Shown: positions 10,011 to 19,040 of the stretch, one piece after another | Layout of the letters: each line of letters opens with the position of its first letter | How positions within the stretch are numbered: position 1 is the stretch's first letter | Assembly: GCA_009746045.1 (NCBI GenBank) | Contig: RPFO01000015.1 | Span: 141,001 to 201,000, forward strand | DNA from: Mesostigma viride | Lineage: Eukaryota > Streptophyta > Mesostigmatophyceae > Mesostigmatales > Mesostigmataceae | DNA: 60,000 nt | Direction: 5' to 3' | Program-made: the position numbers and the translations under genes | Notes under the pieces: model-generated | The model's database searches: none | What the model was told of the DNA's origin: nothing | What the model saw: the letters and a program-made list of their open reading frames with translations, nothing else

Positions 10011-10801
10011 GTTTTTATTTGGTTGCTTTTGGACTGCGTTATTGGGCGATCGATGTGCACAAAGGTTTTTATTAAGGTTATATTTGACAGGGACTTAACG
10101 TTTGGGATGCTAGCAAACATTTAAAGTCGACCACAAAAATGAAAAAAATGGACCAGCCCGGCCGGCAGCCTGCCGGAGGAACGCGGACGCTAGCAAACAC
10201 TAAATGTACAGAGTGGACCAGTCCGGCCGGCGGCCTCCCGGGACGCAAGTTTTATTTCAAGACCAGTAGTTCTCGTACATTACGCCTGACAACATCACCT
10301 GCATTGTCTGCGGTGTGCGCCCTATCTATTCCCGTTTTCTCGTCGCCCCTTGCGTTGGGGCACCTCCTCCCCATCCGACGGCTCCAAATCCTCCTGGCGC
10401 GCCGCAGCAAGGTCCATGTAGCATGTGCGGTACTACAGGCGATTCGACAGCATGCAGCATGCAGCATGTCGCCTGTCGGCCGTCGGGCCACTGGACTGGG
10501 CTATTCGGCTACCACTACGCGGTTTTTCGGCTACCACTACTTGTCGGATCCATCTATGCGGTATGTCTATACGGGTTCACTTTCGGATAACTCTTTGCGG
10601 TTTTTCGGATAACTCTTTGCGGTTTTTCGGATAACTCTTTGCGGTTTTCGGATAACTCTTTGCGGTTTTCGGATAACTCTTTGCGGTTTTCGGATAACTC
10701 TTTGCGGTTTTCGGTTGTACCTGTCCGTCGGTCCGTTGGATTCACACATCTGACGGTCGTACATCGGTGGGAGAGTAATCGGGCGGGAGAGATGAGCATT
10801 C
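10011..10801. repeat. 791-bp insert in the G2 protease-RT linker
   Basis: The linker reads continuously in G1 (on the minus strand near 1030-1075). In G2 it is interrupted between GAATA (ending 10010) and TGGATAC (from 10802). The insert has no recognisable protein. It begins GTTTTTATTTGG, carries several short GC-rich palindromic stretches around GGCCGGC, and contains the tandem array at 10581-10710. No terminal inverted repeats or clear target duplication were seen. Class unknown. Confidence 0.7.
10581..10710. repeat. Tandem repeat, about six units of 20-22 bp
   Basis: The unit TTTTCGGATAACTCTTTGCGG is repeated six times head to tail, differing only in the length of the T run (3 to 5). A partial seventh unit (TTTTCGG) follows. 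It is a minisatellite inside the 791-bp insert and lacks spacers, so it is not a CRISPR array. Confidence 0.9.
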
Positions 10802-11039
10802 TGGATACCTATTATGTATGTTCCTTCAGTTGGAAGTCCAAGAAATACCTATCCCTACCAATAGTGTGGATATAGATGTAAATACAGTAGATACCATAAT
10901 AGGAGTTGGATTTACTGCGAACGAACTAGTAAGATACATGGCTGTAATAGATTCTTCTAATTAAGTTTTTGAAGAAAAGACTCCCTCATACTGTACCCTC
11001 CCGGGCCTCGTTCTTTTTTACACCGTGTAGTAATAAAAG

Positions 11040-12850
11040 ATGGCGGGTGCTGTTCCTACTCATTCTCCGATGTACTGCATGGGCCCGACCGAGTTAAAGG
11101 AACTAAAACAGATATTAGTGTCATTAATTGAAGCAGGATTAATAGAGCCTAGTAACTCCCCCTACTCAGCTGGTGTTCTTCAAGTGCCTAAGCCGAACGG
11201 CAAGTTTCGTCTAGTTACAGATTATAGGAAACTAAATGATATTACTAAGTATCCTTTGCCTCGTATTGATGACATATTTAATAAGGTTAAGGGTTCCACG
11301 TGTTTTACCGTGTTAGACTGCGCAGATGGTTTTTGGCAGTTGCGCATAGCGCCCGAAGACTGTCACAAAACCGCGTTCGCTACCCCTTTCGGTCATTATC
11401 AGTTTAGAGTAGCTGCCATGGGTTTGTGCAGTTCTCCTGCTTCCTTTCAAATGTAAATGAATGAGTTCTTAGGCCTGTGATGGGCAACACCCACCTTCCC
11501 CAGGTGTCCTCTGATCCATCCTTCTTCTCTATTTCTTTGGCCGAGCACGACCGTGCATGTGCCCAGGCCTATTTAGACGATATTCTTATTTATTCCCCAG
11601 ACTTTGAAACACATCTCCGCGATTTAAAGAAACTATTAGAAATAATGGCAGAAAATTCTTTGTGGGCTCGCCGTGCTAAAGTGCGCTCCGGTAGGAGTGT
11701 ACATACCCTAATTCCTAGGTCACATGTTATCAGATGCCGGTGTTGCTACCGACCCGGATAAAACTAGGTCTATTCAAGATTGGCCTACCCCTACAGATGT
11801 TAGGAGTGTGCGTAGTTTCCTAGACCTCATTGCCTCCTACTATAAACGTTTTATCCCTCGGTTTGCCACTATAGCGGCGCCCATTAATCACTTATTAAAG
11901 AAAGATATCCCTTTTGTTTGGAGTGATGAATGTCAGTCGGCATTTGTTTGTTTACAATCCCTTCTCCTCACTCCTCCTGTCCTCATCCTTCCAGATACTA
12001 CTAAACCATTCGTAGTAGCTACAGACGCTAGTAAAGTGGCTACTATAGGTGGTGTTCTCCTTCAGGATCAGGGCCAGGGCTTACAGCCTATGGAGTACAT
12101 TTCTAGGACTATGCTCCCCGCTGAGCGCAATTACCCCGTCCATCAGCAGAAATTGTTGGCTGTGGTTTATTGTTGTCATGCCAGGCTGCATTTCCTTAAT
12201 TAAAAGGTGCCCAGTTTGATGTTTGCCTAAATGAGCCCTGCGAGTTAGATCCGTATAGGTTAGTCATACAGACGGACCACCGTCCCCTCACTCATCTCCT
12301 TTCACAGCCTAACCTTACCCCTCGTCAAGCCCGCTGGATGGAATTCCTAGCACGATTTTCCCCTTCAGTATGTTACAGTAAGGGTGTAGATAACATTGTG
12401 CCGGATGCCCTCACTCGCCGTGCTGATTATTCGTTTTTCGAGGACTTAGACGTCCTCAACACCACTATTGTGCCTACCCCTCCTGATATCTATCCCTATG
12501 GTGATTTGCCTGATGATGAACAATACACCTACCTCTTTCATACTTCTACTATATTCGTATGCCTGACCTTCTTTCTCATGTAGGACTCTCTCTCCCTTGT
12601 GAGGCACTTCCTGTTGTCTCTGTGGGGGGGGAGGGGAAAAATAAATTTTCTATACCGCTTAGCCATATTTCTACTAGAGCAGGAAAGTCATACGATAGTC
12701 TAGTCCCTCTTGGTCCTCCCCTTCTCTTTGGCAAGGCTGTGGGCGACCTCTTTGCGCGGGGTGAAGTAGATAGAGTATGGTATACCGAGAGTGAGCTAGA
12801 TGGATGTAGTCGTCTTTTGCAGGAGTATAATAAGACCCTGCATAAGCTTT
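11040..12850 (+). pseudogene. G2 reverse transcriptase and RNase H, frameshifted
   Basis: Successive frames at 11040-11456, 11477-11761, 11724-12203 and 12338-12583 give RT then RNase H. RT carries PNGKFRLVTDYRKLND, VLDCADGFWQLRIAPEDC and the catalytic YLDDILIYSPDFETH (about 11567). RNase H starts at FVVATDASKVATIGGVLLQD (about 12012, catalytic Asp in TDAS) and ends at IVPDALTRRADY (about 12400). The tail up to about 12850 matches the G3 segment just before its integrase zinc finger. Several frame changes and one stop (11454) make it inactive. Confidence 0.9.
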
Positions 12851-12882
12851 AGTAGTGGGTCCTCTATGCCTTATGATTATGA

Positions 12883-13392
12883 TTGCTGTCGACGGGTCGG
12901 ATGGTTGTCCCCCCCTCTCCGCAGCCGTCATGTCTACCCCTACTCCTCCGGAGGATCCTCGGCATGCCCCTACGGCAGCTCCGGCTCCGGATCCTCAACT
13001 TTTCTGTGAAATGCTTCCTGACCGCTGGGTTGCGCGCAGTTGTTACCCGGGTGGTTCAGTACATTCGGCCCTTCCTGCTGACCGGGCCGCGTCAGTTCTG
13101 GCTGCGCTGTTCGGGGTGGCCTGGTATGCCGCCGATCCCCTTGGGTCGCACCTTGCAATCCATAGCTTCGATGATGCGGGGCAATGTCTTCTTGGATGTG
13201 GCCTTCCGACGGTGCCCGGCATTGGAGCAGATCTCGGCTGTGCTGCAGTGCCCCCGGGTCTTCTCATGTCTCTCCACTCCCGAGGGTCGCGACCGCCTCC
13301 GTGATATCTTTCACTGGCTTCCGGCCGTGGGGGATGCTGAGGTAGATGACGAACCGTGCGACCTCATCAGGGCCGTCGAATTTATGGAGTGA
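12883..13392 (+). CDS. Unrecognised coding-like segment where integrase should be (part 1)
   Basis: Not recognised. Base composition turns GC-rich just after the G2 RNase H tail ends. A plausible start is ATG at about 12930 (MSTPTPPEDPRHAPT) in one frame, switching near 13050 to the frame of this entry, which reads FLTGPRQFWLRCSG-like and then CPALEQISAVLQCPRVFS to a stop at 13390. The segment has ordinary amino-acid composition, unlike its antisense frames. It could be the 5' half of a disrupted ORF continued by the next entry. It has no integrase motifs. Confidence 0.35.
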   Translation: MLSTGRMVVPPSPQPSCLPLLLRRILGMPLRQLRLRILNFSVKCFLTAGLRAVVTRVVQYIRPFLLTGPRQFWLRCSGWPGMPPIPLGRTLQSIASMMRGNVFLDVAFRRCPALEQISAVLQCPRVFSCLSTPEGRDRLRDIFHWLPAVGDAEVDDEPCDLIRAVEFME

Positions 13393-14542
13393 GCGGACCA
13401 GTCTTCTGAGGAAACCCCTGCTTTCGGCTCCTCTGCGGGCGATGCGCCTCAAGACGTGCCGTACACTCCGGTGTACCCACCTTCGGTCACCGCCTAGCTC
13501 TTCCGTTTCGGAGGGCCAGTCGGCTCCGTCCCTGGTCCCCTTTTCACCAGCGTCGGACTCTTCGTATCGGCGCGTGTCGACTGAGCCGTGTCCTACCCCT
13601 CCAGTTTCGGACCCAGCGACGGCTAACCTGGCTGTCACCGTTGCCGCCATGCAGTCGCAGCTGCAGTCGCTCGTCTCGGCCTTTGGAACCTTCATGGCGG
13701 CGCAGACACCTTCGGGCCCCCCTGCTGTCGCGCCAGTGGCTGTCCCGGCGGTCGTTGTCGCTCCGCCTCCTGTCGCTGTCGCTCCGCCTCCTGCCGCTGC
13801 TGCTCCGCCTCCTGTCGCTGTCGCTGCGGCCCCTGTCGCTGCTGCTCCGCCTCCTGTCGCTGCCGCTGCGGCCCCTGTCGCCGTCCCAGCGGCTGCTGTT
13901 CCCGTGGTGCCTCCGCGCTCGGCAGCGGCGGTGGTCGCCCCTACTCGGTTCACCGAGGCGGACCTGCGCCTCCAGCGTGCGACCGACTCTATATCCAGGA
14001 TCGAGATAGCCCGCGGTGACCGGGACCGCGCCCCCTCGGTGGTCCATAACACACCAGAGTCCCTGGATTCTGCATTTAATTGCGGGGTACTGTACGGTAT
14101 GTCTGCGGTGGCGTGCCGCCAGTGCGACCTCCCTCGGGCGGCTCCCAAGATTTCGCTGACGCCGATGTCTTACGGCTACTCTCAGGTGTGTCGTGCGCCT
14201 CGGGATAGGAACCTTCCCCTTGACACTGATCGGCCTCCGTTTGACATGGTTATTCTGGCCGATCCCATCTTCCAGGGTGAGATCCTGGCTCGTCGTGTGC
14301 TGTATCGCTGGGCCCGGCGCCACAACGAGCCGTGCTTCACGTACTGTGGGTACCAGTGGGCCTATCCCCCTCCTCTGGGTATTATGGCCTCGGATGCTAT
14401 TTTCGTGGAGTGCCCTGCTGGGCCTGGTGAGACCTACGCTGTGCACCTTCAGCCCCGGCGCTCTCGAGTGGGACGCCCGCCGTCCGGCTCCCTTGCCTGG
14501 GCAGGGCCTGGACGCCCGCGGACACCCACCTCCGAGGGCTAG
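13346..14542 (+). CDS. Unrecognised Pro/Ala-rich ORF in G2 (part 2)
   Basis: 398 codons, not recognised. The first 60-70 codons overlap the previous frame and may not be coding. From about residue 90 a short predicted helix (VTVAAMQSQLQSLVSAFGTF) is followed by a low-complexity tract of alternating Val, Ala and Pro (about residues 125-190). A globular-looking C-terminal part follows, with several Cys and aromatic residues (YGMSAVACRQCDLP; YRWARRHNEPCFTYCGYQWA). A helix, Pro-rich linker and C-terminal domain could be an ORF1 or Gag-type protein of another retroelement. The reverse strand is also open here only because of the repeat composition. Confidence 0.4.
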   Translation: MTNRATSSGPSNLWSERTSLLRKPLLSAPLRAMRLKTCRTLRCTHLRSPPSSSVSEGQSAPSLVPFSPASDSSYRRVSTEPCPTPPVSDPATANLAVTVAAMQSQLQSLVSAFGTFMAAQTPSGPPAVAPVAVPAVVVAPPPVAVAPPPAAAAPPPVAVAAAPVAAAPPPVAAAAAPVAVPAAAVPVVPPRSAAAVVAPTRFTEADLRLQRATDSISRIEIARGDRDRAPSVVHNTPESLDSAFNCGVLYGMSAVACRQCDLPRAAPKISLTPMSYGYSQVCRAPRDRNLPLDTDRPPFDMVILADPIFQGEILARRVLYRWARRHNEPCFTYCGYQWAYPPPLGIMASDAIFVECPAGPGETYAVHLQPRRSRVGRPPSGSLAWAGPGRPRTPTSEG

Positions 14543-15343
14543 TGAGTGCCTGTAGACCTTCGGGTCGCGTCAGTGCGCACGTCGGTGGCGGGCTCGGGAG
14601 GTCCGGCATAATCGTCTGTGGCCTGCCAACGTGGAACCGCTGCTGGACCTGTTCTAATTCCCCACGGGCATGCGCAACCGGGTTCGGTACCACCGCCTTT
14701 TTCTTCGGGCACTCTGCATGCTGGCTGCTGAGCCCTTCCTTCGGCTTTTCGCCTGCGGTTTCCTGGACTGGGCTAGGGGCCAGGTGGTCCTCACCCAGCA
14801 CCGGTACTAGCTACAGTCTGGGCCTTCCTGGGCCTCTTTCCTGACGGCATTTGGGCCAATGTTTTCCTCACGGTAGACAGGCATGACAACTGATGCTGAT
14901 GATGTGGCTCACTACCACGCGTACCTGGATGTTCTGATGGCCACGCGCAGTACCTTCCAGACTGATGGCAACTAGATAGTGGGCCCTAGGCCCGACCTGA
15001 TGAGGGTGTTGTCCCTCCGGTATATAGAGTCGCCCTCAGGGCTTGGCCAGTTGGTTGGTCGTTCCTGGTCCTTAGTGTTAACGTTGTTTCCTCTGTGTGT
15101 CCTGCCTAGTGCCGTCCCTCCCGGCAAGGCCTCCGTGCCAGGCAGTTAGGGGAACCTCACACCAGGCTTGGTGCTGGTGAGCCCTACACCATTCAGGGTG
15201 GACCCGAGGTTAACATGTTTTTGCCTTGGGCCTTGGATGGTCTGTCGATTGTGTTGGGCTCTTGTTGGGTGCGTTAGGTAACTTATTCCTACCCCTTTTT
15301 TGGTTTCCTCCCTGTGCGTAGGGAGAGGGCTCCCTACCTTTGT
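14543..15343 (+). other. Degenerate coding-like tail, then G2 3' region
   Basis: Up to about 14980 one plus-strand frame keeps coding-like stretches interrupted by stops (RRWRAREVRHNRLWPANVEP; MRNRVRYHRLFLRALCMLAA), perhaps the decayed continuation of the ORF before it. From about 15000 to 15343 no coding signal is seen; this is likely the native 3' untranslated region of G2. Confidence 0.35.
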
Positions 15344-15355
15344 GGGGGGGGGAGG
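15344..15355 (+). promoter_or_regulatory. G2 polypurine tract
   Basis: A run of nine G followed by AGG directly precedes the 3' LTR (TGTTACG at 15356). This is the position and composition of a plus-strand primer. G3 has a similar G-rich tract before its 3' LTR. Confidence 0.75.
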
Positions 15356-15931
15356 TGTTACGTCGCGTAACAATCTGCTGTAGTTACGGACGTAAATTAG
15401 GTCCTTTGCCTCAGCCGTTCCGAAACAGTTCACTGGCTTTCCTAGGTTTACGTGTAGCTAGTACCGGTGGACAATGTTCATTGCGGACCCTTGCTGTATG
15501 TTACGGTAGTTCGGTGCATCAGTGCATTTGCGCCGCGCCGCGTACTTTATTAGTGGTCCTTATCCTTCGTGTAGATGTAGTGGACCAGCGTGCTTCATGC
15601 GTGCGAGGGCCATGTCGGCCCGAGCATGCCGGACCGTTAGTGATCATTTATGCATGTTCTACCCCTCGTGTTGGCACTCGGCGTGTGTTATGGATTTATA
15701 ATACACTGGCTTGGGTCATGGCATATTAGTGTTTCCTTCGTAGTGACCCTGAATACAATCGGTGTATGGCCTATTGTAGTCAGATGTACCGGAGTGCATT
15801 GAGATCGAACAGACCGTCACGTCCCAGATCTTATTCACAATATAGCTCTTCCTCACTAGGTAACCTCATTAGTTTAGGTAGAGTCAGGCGAGGCTCTTGG
15901 AATAGAGACGGAGGAGATCCAGGTCGTAACA
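15356..15931 (+). repeat. G2 3' LTR (576 bp)
   Basis: TGTTACG...CGTAACA, without the SINE-like insert of the 5' LTR. The base after it opens a fragment of a different repeat (ATCGGTTTCTTT). Confidence 0.9.
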
Positions 15932-16291
15932 ATCGGTTTCTTTGTACTTTTTATGATGATTTGTAGTCGTAAACGTGCAAGGGTGGCCAGAAATCGCTGA
16001 ATTTAGCGACCATGCTGCACAACTTTGCTGTGCCGCAATGCGCCATTTTGCGGCCACCGCCGTGGGCCAAGGTAATGCCAGCCATGCCAGGTAAAGCTGA
16101 GTCATCGTTTTCTTGTCGATATATGATTTAGATGAATGCAAACCAGTAAGGTTCTGGTCTTCCCAGGCGGTGATGAATGGAGCCATGGTCTCAAACCCGG
16201 CCAGCAGCTCTTTTAACCTTTCACTACCCTGTGGTCGCTTGCCTGAGGCGGCAGTACCCACGGACTGTGTTGTGAAAAGACGCTTGGCCAC
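15932..16291 (-). pseudogene. Transposon-encoded protein fragment, family not recognised
   Basis: Minus-strand open frame of about 120 residues: LKELLAGFETMAPFITAWED, then KKTMTQLYLAWLALPWP and CAAWSLNSAISGHPC. The last part is shared with the frame at 35330-35758, with conservative changes (CAAWSLDSAISGHPC), which suggests a real protein. The open frame reaches into the G2 LTR only by chance. Upstream the same frame continues through a stop near 16310 (SDWRTSVPRHARPGSNGE). Function unknown; a transposase or accessory protein of the DNA element is the obvious guess. Confidence 0.4.
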
Positions 16292-17007
16292 TGCTGTGTC
16301 CGAGCATTTCTAGGTTTCACCATTGCTGCCAGGCCTTGCATGCCTTGGCACTGAGGTCCGCCAGTCACTGTCAGTCTTCCTTGGTTGCATCAATCCAGGA
16401 CGTCCGTCCTTCCATGTCCTTCCATGAATGACAGTAGCGCTCTGGATTTATCCGTCTTGACAAGTACCCCGGTACATCCCAGGCCTGCAGGACTGCCAGT
16501 CCTGAAGTCCTGTGACATTCTTGGCACCATCAACCAATACTGACCACACGGTACCTCCTAGTGACAGTCGGTCCTGTGCTACGTAGCTTGTGATGCCAGG
16601 TTCACCCAACACTGCCTTGTGCCCTGTTGTCCCTCACGTGTCCTTAGTCCTGGTACTACTGTGGCGTCCGGCGGCATCACTTCGGGACTCGGATAACTCT
16701 CAAGTTCCTTGTCCAAATAAGGCGTTTAGCACGGCGTTGGAAAGGCCACTTCATGTATGATATGCTTAGCATATTGAATCACCAATATGCATGCTAACTG
16801 TATGACGTTTACATATGTATACGTCCTAGCTTGTGTAGCACATTCTTTCTTCATTATTCATGCTCTTTCTTGACCATGGCCTTGCCCCTTCCTAAAACAC
16901 CATTCTTAGATGCTTCCCTCAGTCAGTTGACACTAAGTGTGATGGATGGTGATAAGTTTTAGAGGCTGTATGGGTTTGAATACCTCCCTATATGTTTGTT
17001 ATTGGTA
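15932..17007 (-). mobile_element. Broken copy of the DNA transposon found at 35110-36798
   Basis: 15932-16130 matches 35606-35790 and 16806-17007 matches 35795-35990 closely. This copy has about 680 bp between the two matching parts that the other lacks. G2 sits at its left edge in the middle of the transposon sequence, and the left transposon end is not found upstream of G2. The right terminal inverted repeat is absent. Confidence 0.7.
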
Positions 17008-17545
17008 TTTGTCTTTGCACACTGTCCTCCTGACGGTGGTGCTCGCCATGGTTCGGTCGGTTTTCCCCCACGCGAACATCCGGTCCGAGGATGCGGATGG
17101 CGCTGCCTTCTATTCCCCCAACCACCGGCCTGACATCGTGGTGCTGGACTTTGAGGGGGTGGCCGGCATCTGCTTATTGACGTTTCGGTGGCGCGGCCCT
17201 TGGCTCTTAGCCACGTGGCTGGGGCCTCCCTCACGGCAGGTTACACGGCGGACCGGGCGGAGCGGGCCAAGCTCCTGGCCTACGGCGACGTCGGGCACCA
17301 TCGTGTGGTGCCCTTTGTCCTGGAGGAGTTTGGGGCCATGGGGCCCCTGACCTCCGCCTTCTTCAAGGAGTGTTGCCGGCTCCGGGAGGACCGGCTGGAC
17401 CTGGAGGGCTAGCGGGCCCCATGGTCGGCGCGGACCTGGACGTCATATTGGCGTCAGCGCTTGTCGGTGGCGCTGACTCGGGCCATGGCTGACATCATGC
17501 TCCGCCGTACGCGGGCTGATTTTGCGGTGCAGCAGGGCTATTAGG
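17008..17545 (+). pseudogene. C-terminal fragment of a retroelement protein, restriction-like endonuclease-like
   Basis: Two frames join near 17175. The first carries NHRPDIVVLDFEGVAG, the second IDVSVARPLALSHVAG, AERAKLLAYGDVGHH, VVPFVLEEFGAMGP, then APWSARTWTSYWRQRL. RPD, then a hydrophobic-D-V strand, then a Lys before a hydrophobic segment resembles the PD-(D/E)xK layout of restriction-like endonuclease domains at the C-terminus of some LINEs. A TAG interrupts it near 17410. Related copies lie inverted at 17850-18200 and 18201-18405. The assignment rests on motif resemblance only. Confidence 0.45.
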
Positions 17546-17849
17546 TTCCTCCCGAGAGTTTCCATTGGTCTTATCGTATAGTATAGAGCTTTGACATGGC
17601 TCTGTATATAGGTTTATAGCTGGGCGCTTGCTTTGGTTTGAGTGATTTCACTCTGCTGTAAGTAATTATATTTTTAATATATATTCATCGAGAATGATAG
17701 ATTACGGAGGTGAGATGGGCATGCCCTAAACCCTAAGGAAAAACCCGATAAGTGGGAGAATAACCCTGAAGAAATTCGTAGTAATCTGACACGGACATCC
17801 AAGGATCACGCCAGCTGCACAAGGTATAACTAACTATACATCACAAAAC
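17546..17849. other. 3' UTR of the above plus spacer between inverted copies
   Basis: 17546-17695 (GAGTTTCCATTGGTC to TTTTTAATATATATT) is repeated inverted at 18190-18350, so it is the 3' UTR of the element whose coding end precedes it. The TA-rich end is probably its tail. 17696-17849 shows nothing recognised; it has one CCCTAAACCCTAA stretch, too short to be a telomere. Confidence 0.6.
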
Positions 17850-18200
17850 TACACGCAGCAACAGCGCTGCCGGCCCACCATGCAGGCCTGGAAGGGATCT
17901 AGACCGCATGGGTCGCGACAAAGTCGGCCCGGGTGCGGCGGAATAACACATCAGCCACAGTGCGAGTGAGGGCGAGTGACAGGCGCTGCCGCCAATACGA
18001 GGACCACGTGCGGGCCGACCACGGGGCGGTCTGACCCTCGAGGTCGAGGCGGTCTTCACGGCGCTGGCAGCACTCGTGGAAAAACTCCGCTGTCTTGGGG
18101 CCCATGGCCCCGAACTCCTCAAGGACAAAGGGGATGACCCGGTGGGGCCCCACATTGCTGTAGGAGACTAGGAGGCAAACTTGTCGCGCAGGAAGATATA
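17850..18200 (-). pseudogene. Inverted copy of the endonuclease-like C-terminal fragment
   Basis: Minus strand: HRVIPFVLEEFGAMGPKTAE, then APWSARTWSSYWRQRL, then a 3' end different from the plus copy. It aligns with about 17270-17520 without the in-frame stop, so this copy better preserves the frame. No upstream part of the protein is attached. Confidence 0.5.
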
Positions 18201-18405
18201 TATATTAAAAATATAAGTACTTACAGCAGAGTGAAATCACTCAAACCAAAGCAAACGCCGGCAGCTATAAACCTATATACAGAGCCATGTCAAAGCTCTA
18301 TACTACGATAAGACCAATGGAAACTCCTAACGGCAGGAACATAATAGCCCTGCTGCACCGCAAAATCAGCCCGCGTACGGCGGAGCATGATGTCAGCCAA
18401 GGAAG
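18190..18405 (-). repeat. Third copy: coding end and 3' UTR of the same family
   Basis: Minus strand from 18405: the last codons (DIMLRRTRADFAVQQGY), then the same 3' UTR as 17546-17695, ending in a TA-rich tail at about 18191-18210. It directly follows the end of the ORF1 element on the same strand. The two could therefore belong to one larger element, or lie together by chance. Confidence 0.55.
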
Positions 18406-18649
18406 ATATATATGGCTATACAAGCGCTAGGGCATGGCTTCCAAACAGAGAGCGACTCTCTGCATAGGCGGAGCGTGGCTAAATGCTTAATGCAACATCC
18501 ATGGGGGTCCCATTATAGGCATGGCTTGGCTAAATTATGAAGGCGTCATCCATGGGGGGCCATTATGGGCGCACATGCGCGTAGGCCACATGCTAGGCTA
18601 AGCCTGACTAAAATCTACACTACTGTTATATATTCCCTAGACTAGGGTT

Positions 18650-19040
18650 GCTGGGGTGGCAGGAGGTCACTGCCTGCCAGGGCTTGTGGTCAATGTGGAT
18701 GACCGCCCCCCTCCAGTATACCAGTTTCCCCCCTGCGCTTTGCCGGAGCTGAAGGTAGGTCGGCCATAGCTCGGGTCGCCGTTGTTGCTGGGCCAGGGTC
18801 AAGTCGTCGTCCAGCGTGTAGCGAGTCCGCGAGAGCTTCTTGCGGCATTTAAGGAACGACAGCTTGTCCGCCATGTACTTAAAGGTGAGGAGCTCGGGTG
18901 CCGGGCCAGCCTTACCCCGCGCGCGGGGGAGGCGGACAGCCGACATCCGCAGCTCACCAGAGAGTTGCATGGGGGCAAGAATGTCGCGCTTAAATGCCGT
19001 GAGAAGAGTCGTCGTGTCGCGTCTGCGTACCACAATCTCC
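18650..19040 (-). pseudogene. ORF1 protein C-terminal part (minus copy)
   Basis: Reads LTAFKRDILAPMQLSGELRM, FKYMADKLSFLKCRKKLS, LDDDLTLAQQQRRPELWPTY and GKLVYWRGAVIHIDH. The layout (conserved basic strand, D-L-T segment, Arg/Gln helix, final strand) is like the RRM and C-terminal domain of L1 ORF1p RNA chaperones. It is separated from its N-terminal half by the insert. It aligns with residues after about 38995 of the plus copy. Confidence 0.55.

Larger units (their letters stand above)
5186..15931 (+). mobile_element. Ty3/gypsy LTR retrotransposon G2, degenerate, with nested inserts
   Basis: Bounded by LTRs at 5186-5978 and 15356-15931. Inside are a PBS-like site, leader, gag, protease, RT and RNase H in gypsy order, then a block unlike integrase, then a polypurine tract. 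Insertions: a SINE-like repeat (5409-5632), a LINE 3' end (9203-9854) and a 791-bp insert (10011-10801). Coding frames are broken many times. The 5-bp flanks differ, so either the element or its flanks have been rearranged since insertion. Confidence 0.9.

Noticed and set aside
10581-10710. CRISPR-like regular repeat
   Set aside because: Units are contiguous without spacers, and the context is a eukaryotic retrotransposon.
13264-14446. Two long minus-strand frames rich in Gly, Ala, Thr or Arg, Ser
   Set aside because: They are antisense to the GC-rich Val/Ala/Pro repeat of the plus-strand frame. The repeat composition alone keeps them open.
17720-17735. Telomere-like CCCTAAACCCTAA
   Set aside because: Less than two full units and no array around it.
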